The notes under the pieces: model-generated
What the model was told of the DNA's origin: nothing
Seen by the model: only the letters and a program-made list of their open reading frames with translations
The model's database searches: none
NCBI RefSeq assembly: GCF_022539315.1
Contig: NC_066327.1
Span: 124,001 to 188,000 of the forward strand
From: Serinus canaria
Taxonomy: Eukaryota; Chordata; Aves; Passeriformes; Fringillidae
Reading direction: 5' to 3'
DNA: 64,000 bases
In this document: one piece after another, positions 50,380 to 60,551 of the stretch
How the letters are laid out: the number at the start of each line of letters is the position of its first letter
Position numbering within the stretch: the stretch's first letter is position 1
Program-made: the position numbers and the translations under genes

Positions 50380-50720
50380 TAGACAGCAGGAGCTGGCTAA
50401 TAAAGAGGGACAGGAATGATAGAACTAGCCTGGAAAATAAAAGCTTTAATAATGAAAGTAATAAATGTGGCATAGGTACAGAGGCTAGATTCCAAAGCGA
50501 ACACAGCCAGGTATAGGGACACAAGGTCCAATCAGAAAGGTGAACTCAGAACATGACCTTATAAGAAAATGGTCTTGACTAATGGTGAAGGAAAACTGGA
50601 AACTTGACCAAATATAGGAAGGTTCTATTAGCATACTAATAGGTTCTATTAGCATACTAGCTCCCAAGAACCCACGGTTCCCACTGTGAGCCGACTAGTA
50701 TACTGTCTGCCACTGACTAT
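50380..50720 (-). mobile_element. Probable 3' LTR of the class II provirus
   Basis: It lies directly downstream (minus sense) of the env transmembrane remnant. It contains ATTAAA/AATAAA-like signals (aaaataaaagctttaataatg on plus, near 50433) and a 21-22-bp tandem duplication at about 50622-50661. Ends and target duplication were not resolved. Confidence 0.4.
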
Positions 50721-51395
50721 GGCCAAAGCCCTCTGTAAAAGCATCTGCAGTAAAGATCTCCACAATTCCCTGTCTTTAGAAAAATATTTTGCAAAGATTT
50801 CTGAAAAACTCTTAACAGACAACTTACAAAACAAGGAAACAACATAAATACAACAACTAGAAAAATTAGTAAACCTGTTTTGAACAAAGATAAAGCCCTA
50901 GCTGATACATTGTATTTTTTAATAGTCCTTTCACCCCACGACAGCCAGTCTTCATCACTTTCCACTTGTAGTTTTCTGACCCCCTCTTTTAGAATTTGGA
51001 TGCTCTTGTGTATGGAATTGCTGTGATCTGAGAGTTCATGCAGCACATGCCCTCAAAATCTTTGCAACCATGTCCTTGTGCTAGCAGCAGGAAGTCAATT
51101 GCAGCTGTATTTTGCAGGGTAGCATGTCTGATACTGTCCACATCTGTCAGTAGCTCACTCAGTGCCTGAGACATGGCATTGGTTTGCTTACTTAGCCAGC
51201 ATCCTAGATTGCCTAATATTTTCAAAGCTTTTGCTCTAGCAACCCCAGGTGCCAATATTGAGGCTGCCATTCTTTTTCCTTTACTCCAAAAGTTAACTTT
51301 GTCTTTGCAATCTGATTTGAATTGATGGATAAATCTCTTACATCTGGCCTTTTTCTCACAAACTGGGGCAATCTCAGGTGCTAGTATGTTAGGTT
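50720..51395 (-). pseudogene. env: Broken env transmembrane subunit, alpharetrovirus-like
   Basis: Two overlapping frames encode pieces of one retroviral transmembrane (TM) protein. The upstream piece holds a Lys/Arg-rich stretch followed by a fusion-peptide-like hydrophobic segment (AASILAPGVA), a heptad region and the block AAIDFLLL. Next comes a CX6CC motif at 51040-51066 (C-KDFEGM-CC). Just after it the frame shifts; the second piece continues with a helical region and a hydrophobic membrane anchor (LLIFLVVVFMLF) near 50840-50885. The order and motif fit the TM of alpha- or gamma-type envelopes, and the surrounding residues look most like avian alpharetroviruses. The frameshift makes it non-functional. 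It belongs with the class II remnants to its right. Confidence 0.8.
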
Positions 51396-51482
51396 GCAAA
51401 GGGCGGGGGAGGGGGGGTGTGAGGGGCAAGGAGACAAAGACACAACTCACCCCCAGATGTTTGTGTGGCAACAGACAGATTT
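51396..51482 (-). other. ERV interior, low complexity
   Basis: C/G-rich sequence between the TM remnant and the repeat at 51483. It reads as env-frame continuation without recognised motifs. Confidence 0.4.
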
Positions 51483-51670
51483 ATCCCCCCCCCCCACCCC
51501 CCACCCCCCCCATAAAGGGCATTTTGAAAGACCTGGTCTGGATATTCTCATTGGTCTGAATTCTATGTCCCCTCGAGATCTAGCCAGTGCAATGTTTGCC
51601 GCTTCATATGAGATCTGATTGGGAGAAGCCCCTGTCAGTCTATCCCGGGGCTTGCTATGTGATATCCAGT
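51483..51670 (-). repeat. Direct repeat within ERV, left copy
   Basis: A segment of about 185 bp starting with a C-run and containing ggatattctcattggtctga and catatgagatctgattggga. It is homologous, in the same orientation, to 53898-54073. On minus it contains a CCAAT motif and the G-run precedes gataaat, so it could be LTR U3 rather than env. Confidence 0.85.
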
Positions 51671-53897
51671 AATGTATCACCCTTCTTTGTTTAATAAAAT
51701 TTGTAATTTGTTTTCTGTTACCTATCTGCAAGAGCCCTTTACAAATGGGACAACAAAAGACAGCTAAATGGCTGTCTTCCCATGGCTAAATTTGCACAGA
51801 AGCTGCAGCATTTCTGTACAGTACCTGCTGGGGGAGGACTCAGGCCACAGGTGCAATGCTTATATGTTATAACTTATAAAAAACAAAAAACACTCAACCT
51901 TTAATGCATTTATCCATTATAGAAAAGTCCAGCTATTAAAAACAACCTGTAACCCATTTATCTCTTGAAGAACCGAACACCCAGAAAACAATCTGTAAAC
52001 AGAAAAACAGTTTGTAAACTGAAAAACAGTTTGTAAACATGAGAAATAATTTGTAAATGAATCAAGTCCTTATACTGATTGTCCATGAGGTAGGTGGTCA
52101 TTTGTGATCCATTGTTCTGTTGAAGAGACTTCAGAATGCTGTCCTTGGATTTCACAGGAAATTTGTACTGTTATATGACTTATAATAAAACATAAGAACA
52201 TGACACCACCCCAAACTCAAAAAGGTGGGGGGTATACCTTCACCCCAACCTTTTTCCCCCTTTTTCTCTGTATAATAAGTAGAAATAGAAATAAAGCATA
52301 CATTTCTTAAAAGTATTAATAAGGTAGGGTGTTGCTGAAGTCTCTTTTTCATTATGAGCAAACCTGGAGGGCTTCTTCCAGACAAAACCTTTATGCCTGT
52401 CTCAAAAGAAAAAGGGTTAACTTTTTTTTTTTTTTTTTTCAGAATCTTTACCAGCCAGGTTCATAGGTTGATCAGGCCAATGACTTGGCTGGGAGAGATT
52501 TCCTTTATAAAAACAAGTTTGTATTAATATCTAGTTCAAAACAAAACAAAACAATTTTAATATGAATCACAGTGTAGGCAATACTCCCTTCTTGCCTTGT
52601 TAGAAGCTAGAAATTTTGTTAGTGATTTAATAATTGACTTTGTAAAATTATTGTTATGACAAGTGGCAAAATTTCCCTTGAAAAACTTTGCAACTGAAAT
52701 TTGCCTATGATAAATTAATTTTGGCATGGGTATCTTAGTGGATATCCCCTGAATCTTACCCATCCTTCTTGAAACAATGCAGCAATAATTACTAAGAGTA
52801 TGAAAAAAATACATAATAATACACACACTAATGCTTCCCATCATTAATAGTCTGATGCAGAGATATAACACCTTACTCATCATGGGCTTGTTAATTTTGA
52901 TTCTAACAAATGCAAACATCCATAATGAATATTGTACCTTGAGTTCTAATGCATATTTAAAAACAGTTGTACATTAGCATAACTTTTATGTGGCAACCTT
53001 TCAGTGTCTTTATTAGAGTTTTTGTACTGTGAAAACCTCAATTTATCAGGAGGTAACATGGTTGTAATGCTTTGTAAGGAAGGAAAGTTGGTGTCTCTTT
53101 GCTTTTTTGCCTTCCATTTGCAAGCAGTTGCTGGGTTCTCGCTTGTCTGGGGGACAGTGTGTCTTAACCTCAGCTCCTGTGAGGAACGCAACCCGCGTGT
53201 CCGACTCCATCTCTTTGGGCAGACTCGACTCCGCCCCTGTGGTACCACACCCCTGGTACTGCCTTTTCCCAGGCTGGACCTTTGCAAAGGCTTTGCTTGG
53301 GAGTTCTGCAGCCTTCTCCAGAGGCAGTCTCGGCGGTGGGGCCCTTCCCTCCGCAGGTGCGGCCGTGCTCCACGGAGGCTGGATCGGGGGCGGGGCTCTC
53401 CGTGTGACGTCACTGGACGGAGGTACCGCCGGCTGGCCGGGAAGGGCGTGGGGTGGATCCCACCGATCGCCTGGGATGGAGCCGCGGGGCTTCGGTCTCG
53501 GGAGGGGTCGGAGCGGCTGCATGGCATGGCAGCCCTGGCGGGGGTGGAAGTACCCACCATACGGTCTGTTCCCCCTAAGCAGGGCGGCGTGGTGTGCCTG
53601 CCTAGGCTAGCGATATGGCAGCCCGAAGTGGCTGCATAGTGATTACCGCAGCCTGGGGAGGGCGCAGGACAGCTCGGAGAAGCTGGGGCTGTGGTGGCCG
53701 CCATCTCTCCATGGATTTCGCAATCCATCCCGCCAGCTCTCTGGATAATGCCGGCATCTGCTGGGGTTCCCTCTCTCCCAGGGGAAACAATCCCTCTTTT
53801 TAGAAAGAAGAAAATCAGAAGCTTTATCATGGTGTTTTTTGGTCCTGATATCCAAGCTCCCATTGTTATGAGTAAAAAAGAGTTACCCATTTTTCCA
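51671..53897 (-). other. ERV-derived interior, unresolved
   Basis: The left half (51.7-53.0 kb) is AT-rich with short minus frames; the frame at 52557-52919 has a hydrophobic signal-like start and several Cys/Asn residues that could be env SU. The right half (53.1-53.85 kb) is GC- and CpG-rich with long overlapping frames on both strands, which composition alone can explain. No firm motif is visible. Confidence 0.4.
51988..52059. repeat. 19-bp tandem repeat, about 3.8 copies
   Basis: The unit acagtttgtaaactgaaaa and diverged neighbours are repeated head to tail. Confidence 0.85.
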
Positions 53898-54073
53898 TGT
53901 CCCCCCCCCCCCCCATTAAAGGGCATTTTAAAGACCCGGTCTGGATATTCTCATTGGTCTGAACTCCTCGTCCCCTTGGGATCTAGCCAGTGCAATGCTT
54001 GCAGCTTCATATGAGATCTGATTGGGAGAAGCCCCTGTCAATCCCGAGGCTTGATCATATGGCATATCCAGTT
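53898..54073 (-). repeat. Direct repeat within ERV, right copy
   Basis: Homologue of 51483-51670 with scattered substitutions, again starting with a C-run. Homology stops at the C-run on one side and just after tatccagtta on the other. Confidence 0.85.
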
Positions 54074-54079
54074 ACACTA

Positions 54080-54600
54080 GTCCAGTAAGCCTCCCTAAGC
54101 TACATGGCCTGCCCTAAAATGCAAGATGGAATGGCAGGCCATGCCCTGTCTCCGCAAATGAGAAATGTCCCAGGTGGAAACTGTAACGGGGAATCACTGG
54201 ACCAGAAAGTCACGGGTGTAGTTACCCCAGGTACTTTCATTTTTATGAACTGGATGAGGTGGGGAAAGATCTCCCTATGTATTTGGTTGCTTTCTTATAG
54301 CATCGGCATTATAATAGATGAGGAGTAATTTTGATATCATGAAATGTAACACAAAAATCCATTTTTGCAGAGCCTAGAATTTCCAGTTCTTGGGGTTCTA
54401 GTGGTGTGTGCAGTAAGTTCCTGGCCCCGTAATCCCAGTTATCAATGGGATTGTGAATCCATTCCATACGGGGATACAAAACATGGATGGCATCCTTGTT
54501 TAAGTGCCACACATCCATTGCTAACACAACTAAGCAGGTGGAAAAGGGGTTATCTTATAATAAGGTGAATCATCATCTCTGGCTTACTTGTTATAGTTTT
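54080..54600 (-). pseudogene. env: env surface-subunit fragment
   Basis: The minus frame contains PPGTFLICGDRAWPAIPS (about 54130-54190), which resembles a conserved stretch near the C-terminal half of avian retroviral surface (SU) proteins. An upstream frame (54309-54527) contains EPQELEILGSAKMDFCVTF, also SU-like. They are in different frames and have no complete start, so this is a decayed fragment. It is placed downstream of the class II reverse transcriptase, as env should be. Confidence 0.6.
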
Positions 54601-54623
54601 ACCAGGCTGGTGGGGTAGGAAAA

Positions 54624-55006
54624 TGTCACCGACATGTTCTATGAAAAATCCTTTCCTTAGGATTTTTCCCTCCTGAGAAGCTGAGAGGTTTCAAGAACAA
54701 AAGGCAAACAATTCTTATCTGTTGTTGTAAAATGCAACAAGTGGATCTGTGACTGGTCTCATCTGGTTGTTTCTAATTAATAGCCAAGCACAATCCATGT
54801 GTCCAGATTGTCTCGCTCAGAGACAAGCCTTTTTTATTTATTCCTATTCTATTCTTAGCTAGCCTTCTGATGAAATCCTTTCTTCTGTTCTTTTAGTATA
54901 GTTTTAACATAATATATATCATAAAATAATAAACCAAGCCTTCTGAACATAGAGTCAACTTTCTCGTCTCTTCCCTCATCCTAAGACCCCTGTGAACAAT
55001 GCATCA
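54624..55006 (+). mobile_element. Solo LTR, same family as the 24.3-27.6 kb provirus
   Basis: Starts TGTCACCGACATG and ends CAATGCATCA, flanked by a 6-bp duplication GGAAAA (54618-54623, 55007-55012). It is clearly homologous to the provirus LTRs but more diverged in the middle, and lies in opposite orientation. It interrupts the class II provirus between pol and env. Confidence 0.88.
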
Positions 55007-55035
55007 GGAAAACCCACTCTAAAATCAACAAAGGA

Positions 55036-55333
55036 TCAGATGCCTCGGGGTCCAGCTAAAAAATTAAGGCATAGGGTTGAGGTCCTTTTCCCAAAATAGC
55101 TAGCATGGTACTTGGATGGTAAGTTTGGATTTATTCTGTGTGCCTGAAGAGTTTGAATGGCATAGGATACCTTATTTAAGGCATCCCTTGCCTTGTCAGT
55201 TAACTGCCTAGGTGAGTTTAACCCAGAATCTCCCCTTAACAAAGCAAACAATGGAACTAAATCCTCATTAGTAATTCCCAGCAGAGATCTGACACAGTTA
55301 TTTGTTCCCAATAGCTTTTATAAATCAGGGAGT
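55036..55333 (-). pseudogene. pol: Class II ERV reverse transcriptase, thumb/connection fragment
   Basis: The minus frame contains LLGITNEDLVPLFALLRGD, then a stretch like LTDKARDALNKV, typical of the region after the polymerase palm in alpha/beta-type (class II) retroviral RT. It is the direct continuation of the palm fragment at 55763-56110, the two being separated by the LTR inserted at 55334. Confidence 0.75.
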
Positions 55334-55758
55334 TGTGAGAAATACTACTCACTTCCAAAAATTTAAAAGGTTTATTAAAACCTTAGCAAAAAAAATACAA
55401 CAGAAGACTGAATAGAGAAAATATTACAGTGCCGGGATCAAAGGATTTTTTCCACCACGTGCTCATCCACACGTGGATGTTCTGCCTTTTAACCCTTTAG
55501 CCCCTCCCAAAGTTCTGTCCATCGACTCCTTCTTTGCTGTCCATTGGTGGAGATCACATTCTTGCACCTTGCTAGGAGGTCAGGCGTTGCCATAGTAACG
55601 AGCAGACCCTCCCAAATGCCCCAACTACCCAGGCCGTGCCGCGATAACAACGCAAGGGGGTGAAACATAACTATACACCTATAAAACTTCTCTTACAATA
55701 TACATAATATTTGCCTTTAAATTGTGAGAGTCAACCATCACATTCCTCATGTATCACA
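55334..55758 (-). mobile_element. ERV1-type solo LTR (family A, copy 3)
   Basis: TG...CA termini on both strands (tgtgagaaat to tgtatcaca) with a 4-bp duplication GAGT (55330-55333, 55759-55762). It shares the inverted aaaggtttattaaaacc and gcccctcccaaag blocks with the copies at 4.8 and 20.1 kb. It is uninterrupted at 425 bp and cuts the class II RT. Confidence 0.9.
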
Positions 55759-55762
55759 GAGT

Positions 55763-56192
55763 GTTTCATGTTTCTCATTTAGCTGCAATGGTTGATGCTG
55801 TACATCTGAGAGTGAATGTTGAGTCCCAAAAATTTCTAGGGTGATGCTTGTTCTATCTTTTCTTCTGCAGTGGTCAGTCCTGCTTGTTGGATAGCTGTGA
55901 CAGTGGCTTTTAAAATTGCATCTAAAGATGAATTATTTCCAGCTGCAATAAATATACTGTCCACATGATGAACAATTGCCTGTGAATAATTCTGGTGAAG
56001 GGAAGCCAAGACTTCAGCTTTATGTGTGGTTTGCTACGCCTTCGCTTTAAAATTACAGAGTCTAGAACAGGTATTACTATCACGCACTTGCATTAATCTC
56101 TCCTTGCTGCATTTTTAATATTACCAAGCACTGCATTCAGGAGGTTTGCAGCCTGCACATTGGGATGGGAATATGGCTCTTGTCCAGCTAGG
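55763..56192 (-). pseudogene. pol: Class II ERV gag-to-RT remnant
   Basis: The minus frame from about 56040 to 55850 contains IVHHVDSIFIAAGNN followed by a helical stretch and EEKIEQASP, the layout of an RT palm with its catalytic YxDD box decayed to HVDS. An in-frame stop follows ASP, and another lies just upstream. Further upstream the frame reads GQEPYSHPNVQAANLLNAV, which looks gag-like, so protease and the N-terminal RT appear deleted. Non-functional. Confidence 0.65.
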
Positions 56193-56620
56193 TGTTGTGG
56201 TGTTTACACCTACCCTGCTTGGTCCTCAGCATAGACAAACAACAGCTGAAGTCTCTTCAATCCCCTCTCCCACAGAGTGAGTTATAGTTGGGATAGCAAC
56301 ACAGTCACTACGTGTTTTAAATCGTGAGGGGTTAAAGGATATACAAATAAAGTAACTTGCAATAAATTTGAAATAAATAGGGCAGGAGATCTTTCTCCTT
56401 TTTAATGCCTTTATTAAAAATGATAAGCTCAGGTGGGGAGAAGCAACAGGTCAGCACTCATGCTATCACTGCTCCCAGATGCGGCATAGAAGAAAAAGTA
56501 CAGCTTTGTACACATAAGCAGAGCTTGGGAGCACCGTACTCAGGACAGTACCAAAGATTTCCCTTATTCACTTTTTCAGTTTGACCTTCAGGGTCCTTTC
56601 TCCAGCCGACACCCCCCGTG
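56193..56620 (-). mobile_element. LTR inserted in the class II provirus
   Basis: Flanked by the 6-bp duplication GCTAGG (56187-56192, 56621-56626). The minus strand has AATAAA in ttttaataaaggc near 56409-56419, and the 3' end reads accaccacaaca-like. The 5' end begins CACGGG rather than TG, so the terminus may have mutated. The coding frame on each side (FLSLALA then GQEPYS) joins if the insert and one duplication are set aside, which supports insertion. Confidence 0.7.
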
Positions 56621-56626
56621 GCTAGG

Positions 56627-57946
56627 GCGAGAGACAAAAAGGGTCTCAGTGTATCAGCAAGCTCTGGACTCTGTTCCTCACGTCTAGACATCACTTTGAT
56701 CTCTTAATTCTGTGTTGGCTCGTTGCTTTTAGGGGTCTTTTTGCTGGGTTTGGTGGGGGACCTCTCCCGTTGCATTCTGGCTCCGAGTTTATTTGCATGT
56801 CAACTCCGATGTCCCGTCCTTTCACCGTCGGGGTGCCATCTCCCAGGAAACAGCAGGGCGACGCCCGGCAAAGGGAGCCAGCCAGCAGCTGCCCCTGCGG
56901 GACACGGCGACCCGGGCCGGTCCCCGCCCCTGGGATCCCCCTTGCCACCCCCGTGGGGCCTGTCCCGGCCGTGCCGGGGCTGGGGGCGACCCACCGCTCC
57001 CGGGGCATACCCGGGCCGGCCCCCGCAGGGCTCCCTCGGCACGGCCGGGACCCACGCCGAAGGGGGGCAACCCGCCGCTCCTAGGACCGGCCCCCGCCCC
57101 TAGGACCCCCCGGGCCACCCCCGCCCGCAGCGCGGGGCCGGGAAGGCAGCGGCGGGCTGACTGGGGCACCACCAAGAATCAGCAATTAAAAGGAAACTAT
57201 TAACAATAGGAGATTTCAACATGAAATTATTAACAATAAATAGTTAGAACTCCAACTTGACAGCAATTGATTTAACTTGTGAACTTTGCAACTTCTAAAA
57301 ATATGGACAACTTTTTACTCATTACAGATTGTTAAAGAAAGAAGAATTTCTTCCATGGTTTTTGGCAGCCTTACTCAGTCCCTTTATATCCCTATAGGCT
57401 AGAGGTTTCCATGTAGGGCCAATCCTCCCCCTCCTGTTTTTTACCGTGGTCAGCCGGGTCTTCTGCCATGGATCAAGAGAATCACTGGATCCAGGAGAAG
57501 TGAGGTCTTCATCCGAGGAGGAGGGGGTGCAAGCACAATGTTGTTTTTGTCCTCCGATACCTCTGCTCGCGTGGCCGCCGTGAATTCCACCATTCTGGGG
57601 ATCAGTGCTTCCAGGATAGCGGTGGGCGTGGTTCTGGTTCCCCAGGAGGGGCGTGCCCTAAGGCATGCTGGAAGTTGTAGTCCAGAGCAGGAGCATCAGG
57701 ACCCTGGGCAGCCGGGGTAGAGCTCACGGGTGAAAGCTGAAGCAGCATATCATCTCACAAGGAGTACAGATTAGCAGAGTCATTAGTAGGCAATGCAACA
57801 GGGTGTTCAGATGAATAGGAGGGGAGTTCGGGTAGCGAAGGCACAGGGAAGGTAAAGGGGGAGGGGTCTGAGATGGCGTGGCCACCGCCATCTCACATCC
57901 TGAGTGGAGGAGGCAGAAGGGGATACGGGATAGCCGAGTAACCGGC
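56627..57946 (-). pseudogene. gag: Class II provirus gag/leader region, GC-rich
   Basis: The minus sense near 56630-56700 reads SRREEQSPELADTLRPF, which joins the gag-like text beyond the LTR. Upstream, 56800-57170 is extremely GC-rich and encodes Pro/Gly/Arg-rich text in several frames, as retroviral gag linkers sometimes do. 57180-57946 holds short frames and no clear motif. Gag assignment is by position only. Confidence 0.4.
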
Positions 57947-58560
57947 TGTGAAAAACGAGGTTCACTCTCCTGTAAAAATTTAAAAGTTTAATAAAGGACA
58001 ATAAGATACAAAAATAAAGCAGAGTTTAATGGCTCGGTACGTGGCATTCAGCCAAAAGCACACCTGCTATTTTGGAGACACCCTTTACATACCTTTTTTC
58101 TTGCATCAGTCTATTGAATATTCATAAACAATAATGCATATTTAAACTTTTCCCCAAGCTAGTTTACATGTTCCAAGAACTGTTTAGCATGGCTCCTCCT
58201 CGGGTCCACCTTTTTAGAGCATGTGCATTTCTTGGCTGTGGTTTTAGTCTGTTATTATCTCCAGCTTGGGCTTTGGTCCATACTTTCTTCAGACAGTAGG
58301 CACTGATAGTTTGGCATGTCAGCAGCAGTGGTCTTCATCATACATTCATTGGATGTTATCCCAATCACTCAGGCAGTTCAAACCATAAGCATAACTATAT
58401 CAATTATTTCACTACTATGTCTAAGTTTAGTTAATAGCAGAAATAAAAACAGTATCTTTATAGCAAAGTTTCTTTACCATTATATGTATAGCCTCCATTT
58501 GAATATTTGCTAAAAGCCAATATTATAATATGTATTTATAACACCATGTCTAGGTTTTGT
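57947..58560 (-). mobile_element. 3' LTR of the gammaretrovirus-like provirus (approximate)
   Basis: The minus 3' end (cctttattaaacttttaaat ... tttttcaca) is homologous to the end of the family A LTRs at 4.8, 20.1 and 55.3 kb, here with ATTAAA as poly(A) signal. A TATA-like ggtatgtaaaggg lies about 100 bases upstream. It lies downstream of integrase in the minus sense. The 5' boundary near 58560 is a guess; the partner LTR is beyond the right edge. Confidence 0.55.
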
Positions 58561-59234
58561 CTGTGCAGAGGTAGAGAACACCCTGTATCCCATTCCAGAG
58601 AAGTCTGAGGGTGACAAGGGAAAGAATACAAGAGAGCAGGAGTAGCTAAAAGCTTTGGCTCTGGTGCATGCTACAAGATCTGGTCCTGGATTCGGTCCCC
58701 AGGGTAGAAGGGTTGGAAGCAGTCCCGGTTTGGGAAGGGGTTGCCTGCAGCAGAATGGTCTCAGATCCCCCAGAGTCCTGCCACACTGGCAGGGCAGGGA
58801 AGGGATCAGGTGCTGGGAGTCGGAGTTTTTCAGCCTTAAGTGTTTTGAAAACCATGTGGAAAGCAGGGAGCAGACAAACCATGAGAGGCTCTTCCTTGGT
58901 TGCTAGGTCATAAAGGGCAACCCCCTGGAATCCCAAAATCCCAGAGAGAATACTCCGCCATCTGTGCCATTTCTGCTGTGCTGAGTGGGGTCGGATTGGC
59001 AGCTGGCAGTACTGTGCCACAGGCTGCTGCAGCTGCAGTGGAAGCAGACAGGGTTTCTCCATGGACACCGGGTACATAATCTCTTCGTCCACTGTCTCCT
59101 TCTACAATGTATAACATAAACTTCCAGACAGTACTCGCACTTAAAGTATGCAAACTGGAATCATATGCAATTAGGCAGTATACAACTTACCCACTCTCCG
59201 CCGGTCATTTACTTGGTCAGTGTAGTTTTATCTT
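58561..59234 (-). other. Region between integrase and LTR, env position
   Basis: A 148-codon minus frame (58646-59092) sits where env would start. It has no signal peptide, CX6CC or membrane anchor and I do not recognise it. The provirus seems to have lost most or all of env. Confidence 0.5.
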
Positions 59235-60440
59235 TAAGTCCCCAGGGGAAGAGGTGATCCTCCACTCGGGAGCCTCCTCCCGATGCTCGAACTTTTTCAC
59301 CTGCGACGTGTGTGTCCAGCCTTTTTCTGCCGTCCTAATGGCCGTGTCTGTCGTCAGAAGGACAAGAAAGGGACCTTCCCAGTGAAGGGAGAGGGGAACT
59401 TCTTTCTAAACTTCAACAAGTACTTTGTCTCCCAGTTGTAATTTGTGGATAGCAAACCCCAGAGGAGCACTCTGGGATACTATCTCATGTTTCCTTAATT
59501 CCTGTAAATTCTTATTTATCGCTATCAAGTAAGGTTGAATTTGACTATCTTCCAACCTGGGGTGTCCCACCAGCATTTCATGTTTATATGGCATTCCGTA
59601 TAACATTTCAAAAGGTGAGAGCCCCGTCTTGGAGTGCGGCATAGTCCTGATATTAAGCAAGGCAAGGGGGAGGCACTTCAGCCAGGACATCTGGGTTTCT
59701 AATATTAATTTTGATAATTGCACTTTCAATGTCTGATTCATTCATTCCACTTGTCCTGAACTCTGGGGATGCCATAGAGTGTGGTAGTCCTACCGGATGC
59801 CTAGAGACTCTGCCAACTGCTTAAAAATCTTTGAGGTGAAATGAGTTCAATGGTCCTAATCTATGTAGTTTACTACCCCATATCGGGTACAATTTCCTCC
59901 AAATGTATTTTGGACACTGTTTGAGCTGTTGCCCTTGAGCTCGGAAAGGCTTCCACCCAATGGGTCAGTTTATCTACTATTACTAACAAGAATTTGTACC
60001 TTTCCACCTTGGGCAGTTCACTAAAATCAACTTGAATTCTTTCCAGCGGTTGGTACGCTATGGGTCTGCTTCCCAGGATTGCCTGTCATGCCTCAGCTTG
60101 GTTAACTTTCTGGCAGATCAAGCATCCTTGTACCTCGTGCTTGGCCAATTCATAAATTCCTCTGTATTCAAAAAATTTCAAGAACTGTTCTGCAAGGGCC
60201 TGTACCCCCCAGTGTGTTTGTTGGTGCAACCTCCTTAAGATTCTTCTGGTATAACCCTTTGACACTAAATCTCTCCTGTCCAGTAATTTCCATTTACCTT
60301 CCTCCAATCTTCCCCCAGTTTTCTTGTAACCTTCAATTTCCTTTTGGGAAGGCTGTGGAAGATATTCTGGGGCCTCAGTTACTTCAACCTCTGGGGTACC
60401 TACCATCAGTAACGCTGCATTTTTGGCCTCTTTGTCTGCC
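59235..60440 (-). pseudogene. pol: Gammaretrovirus-like integrase, broken
   Basis: The N-terminal zinc domain is readable at 60086-60406: HQQTH followed by CLIC gives the HX3H...CX2C pattern. The catalytic core (about 59750-60060) is recognisable only in scattered frames with several stops. The C-terminal part at 59406-59741 contains LPLALLNIRT and TGLSPFEMLYG, conserved in gammaretroviral integrases, and ends in a stop. The same protein continues in-line beyond it with WEGPFLVLLTT and HTSQVKKFE, the GPY/F-like tail. Enzyme would join viral DNA to host DNA; here it is dead. Confidence 0.85.
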
Positions 60441-60551
60441 AGGTTGTTTCCCCAGATTCAAAACTGCATTCTCACCTGATGCTGTTTTACATGTACTATT
60501 GAAATTTCCTCTGGCTCCCTTACTGCCTTCAAAATTTGTCTTATTAATTCC

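Noticed and set aside
52946..53926. 326-codon minus-strand open frame
   Set aside because: GC-rich, low-complexity text rich in Pro, Arg and Ser without a domain; opposed by other long frames on the plus strand over the same bases.
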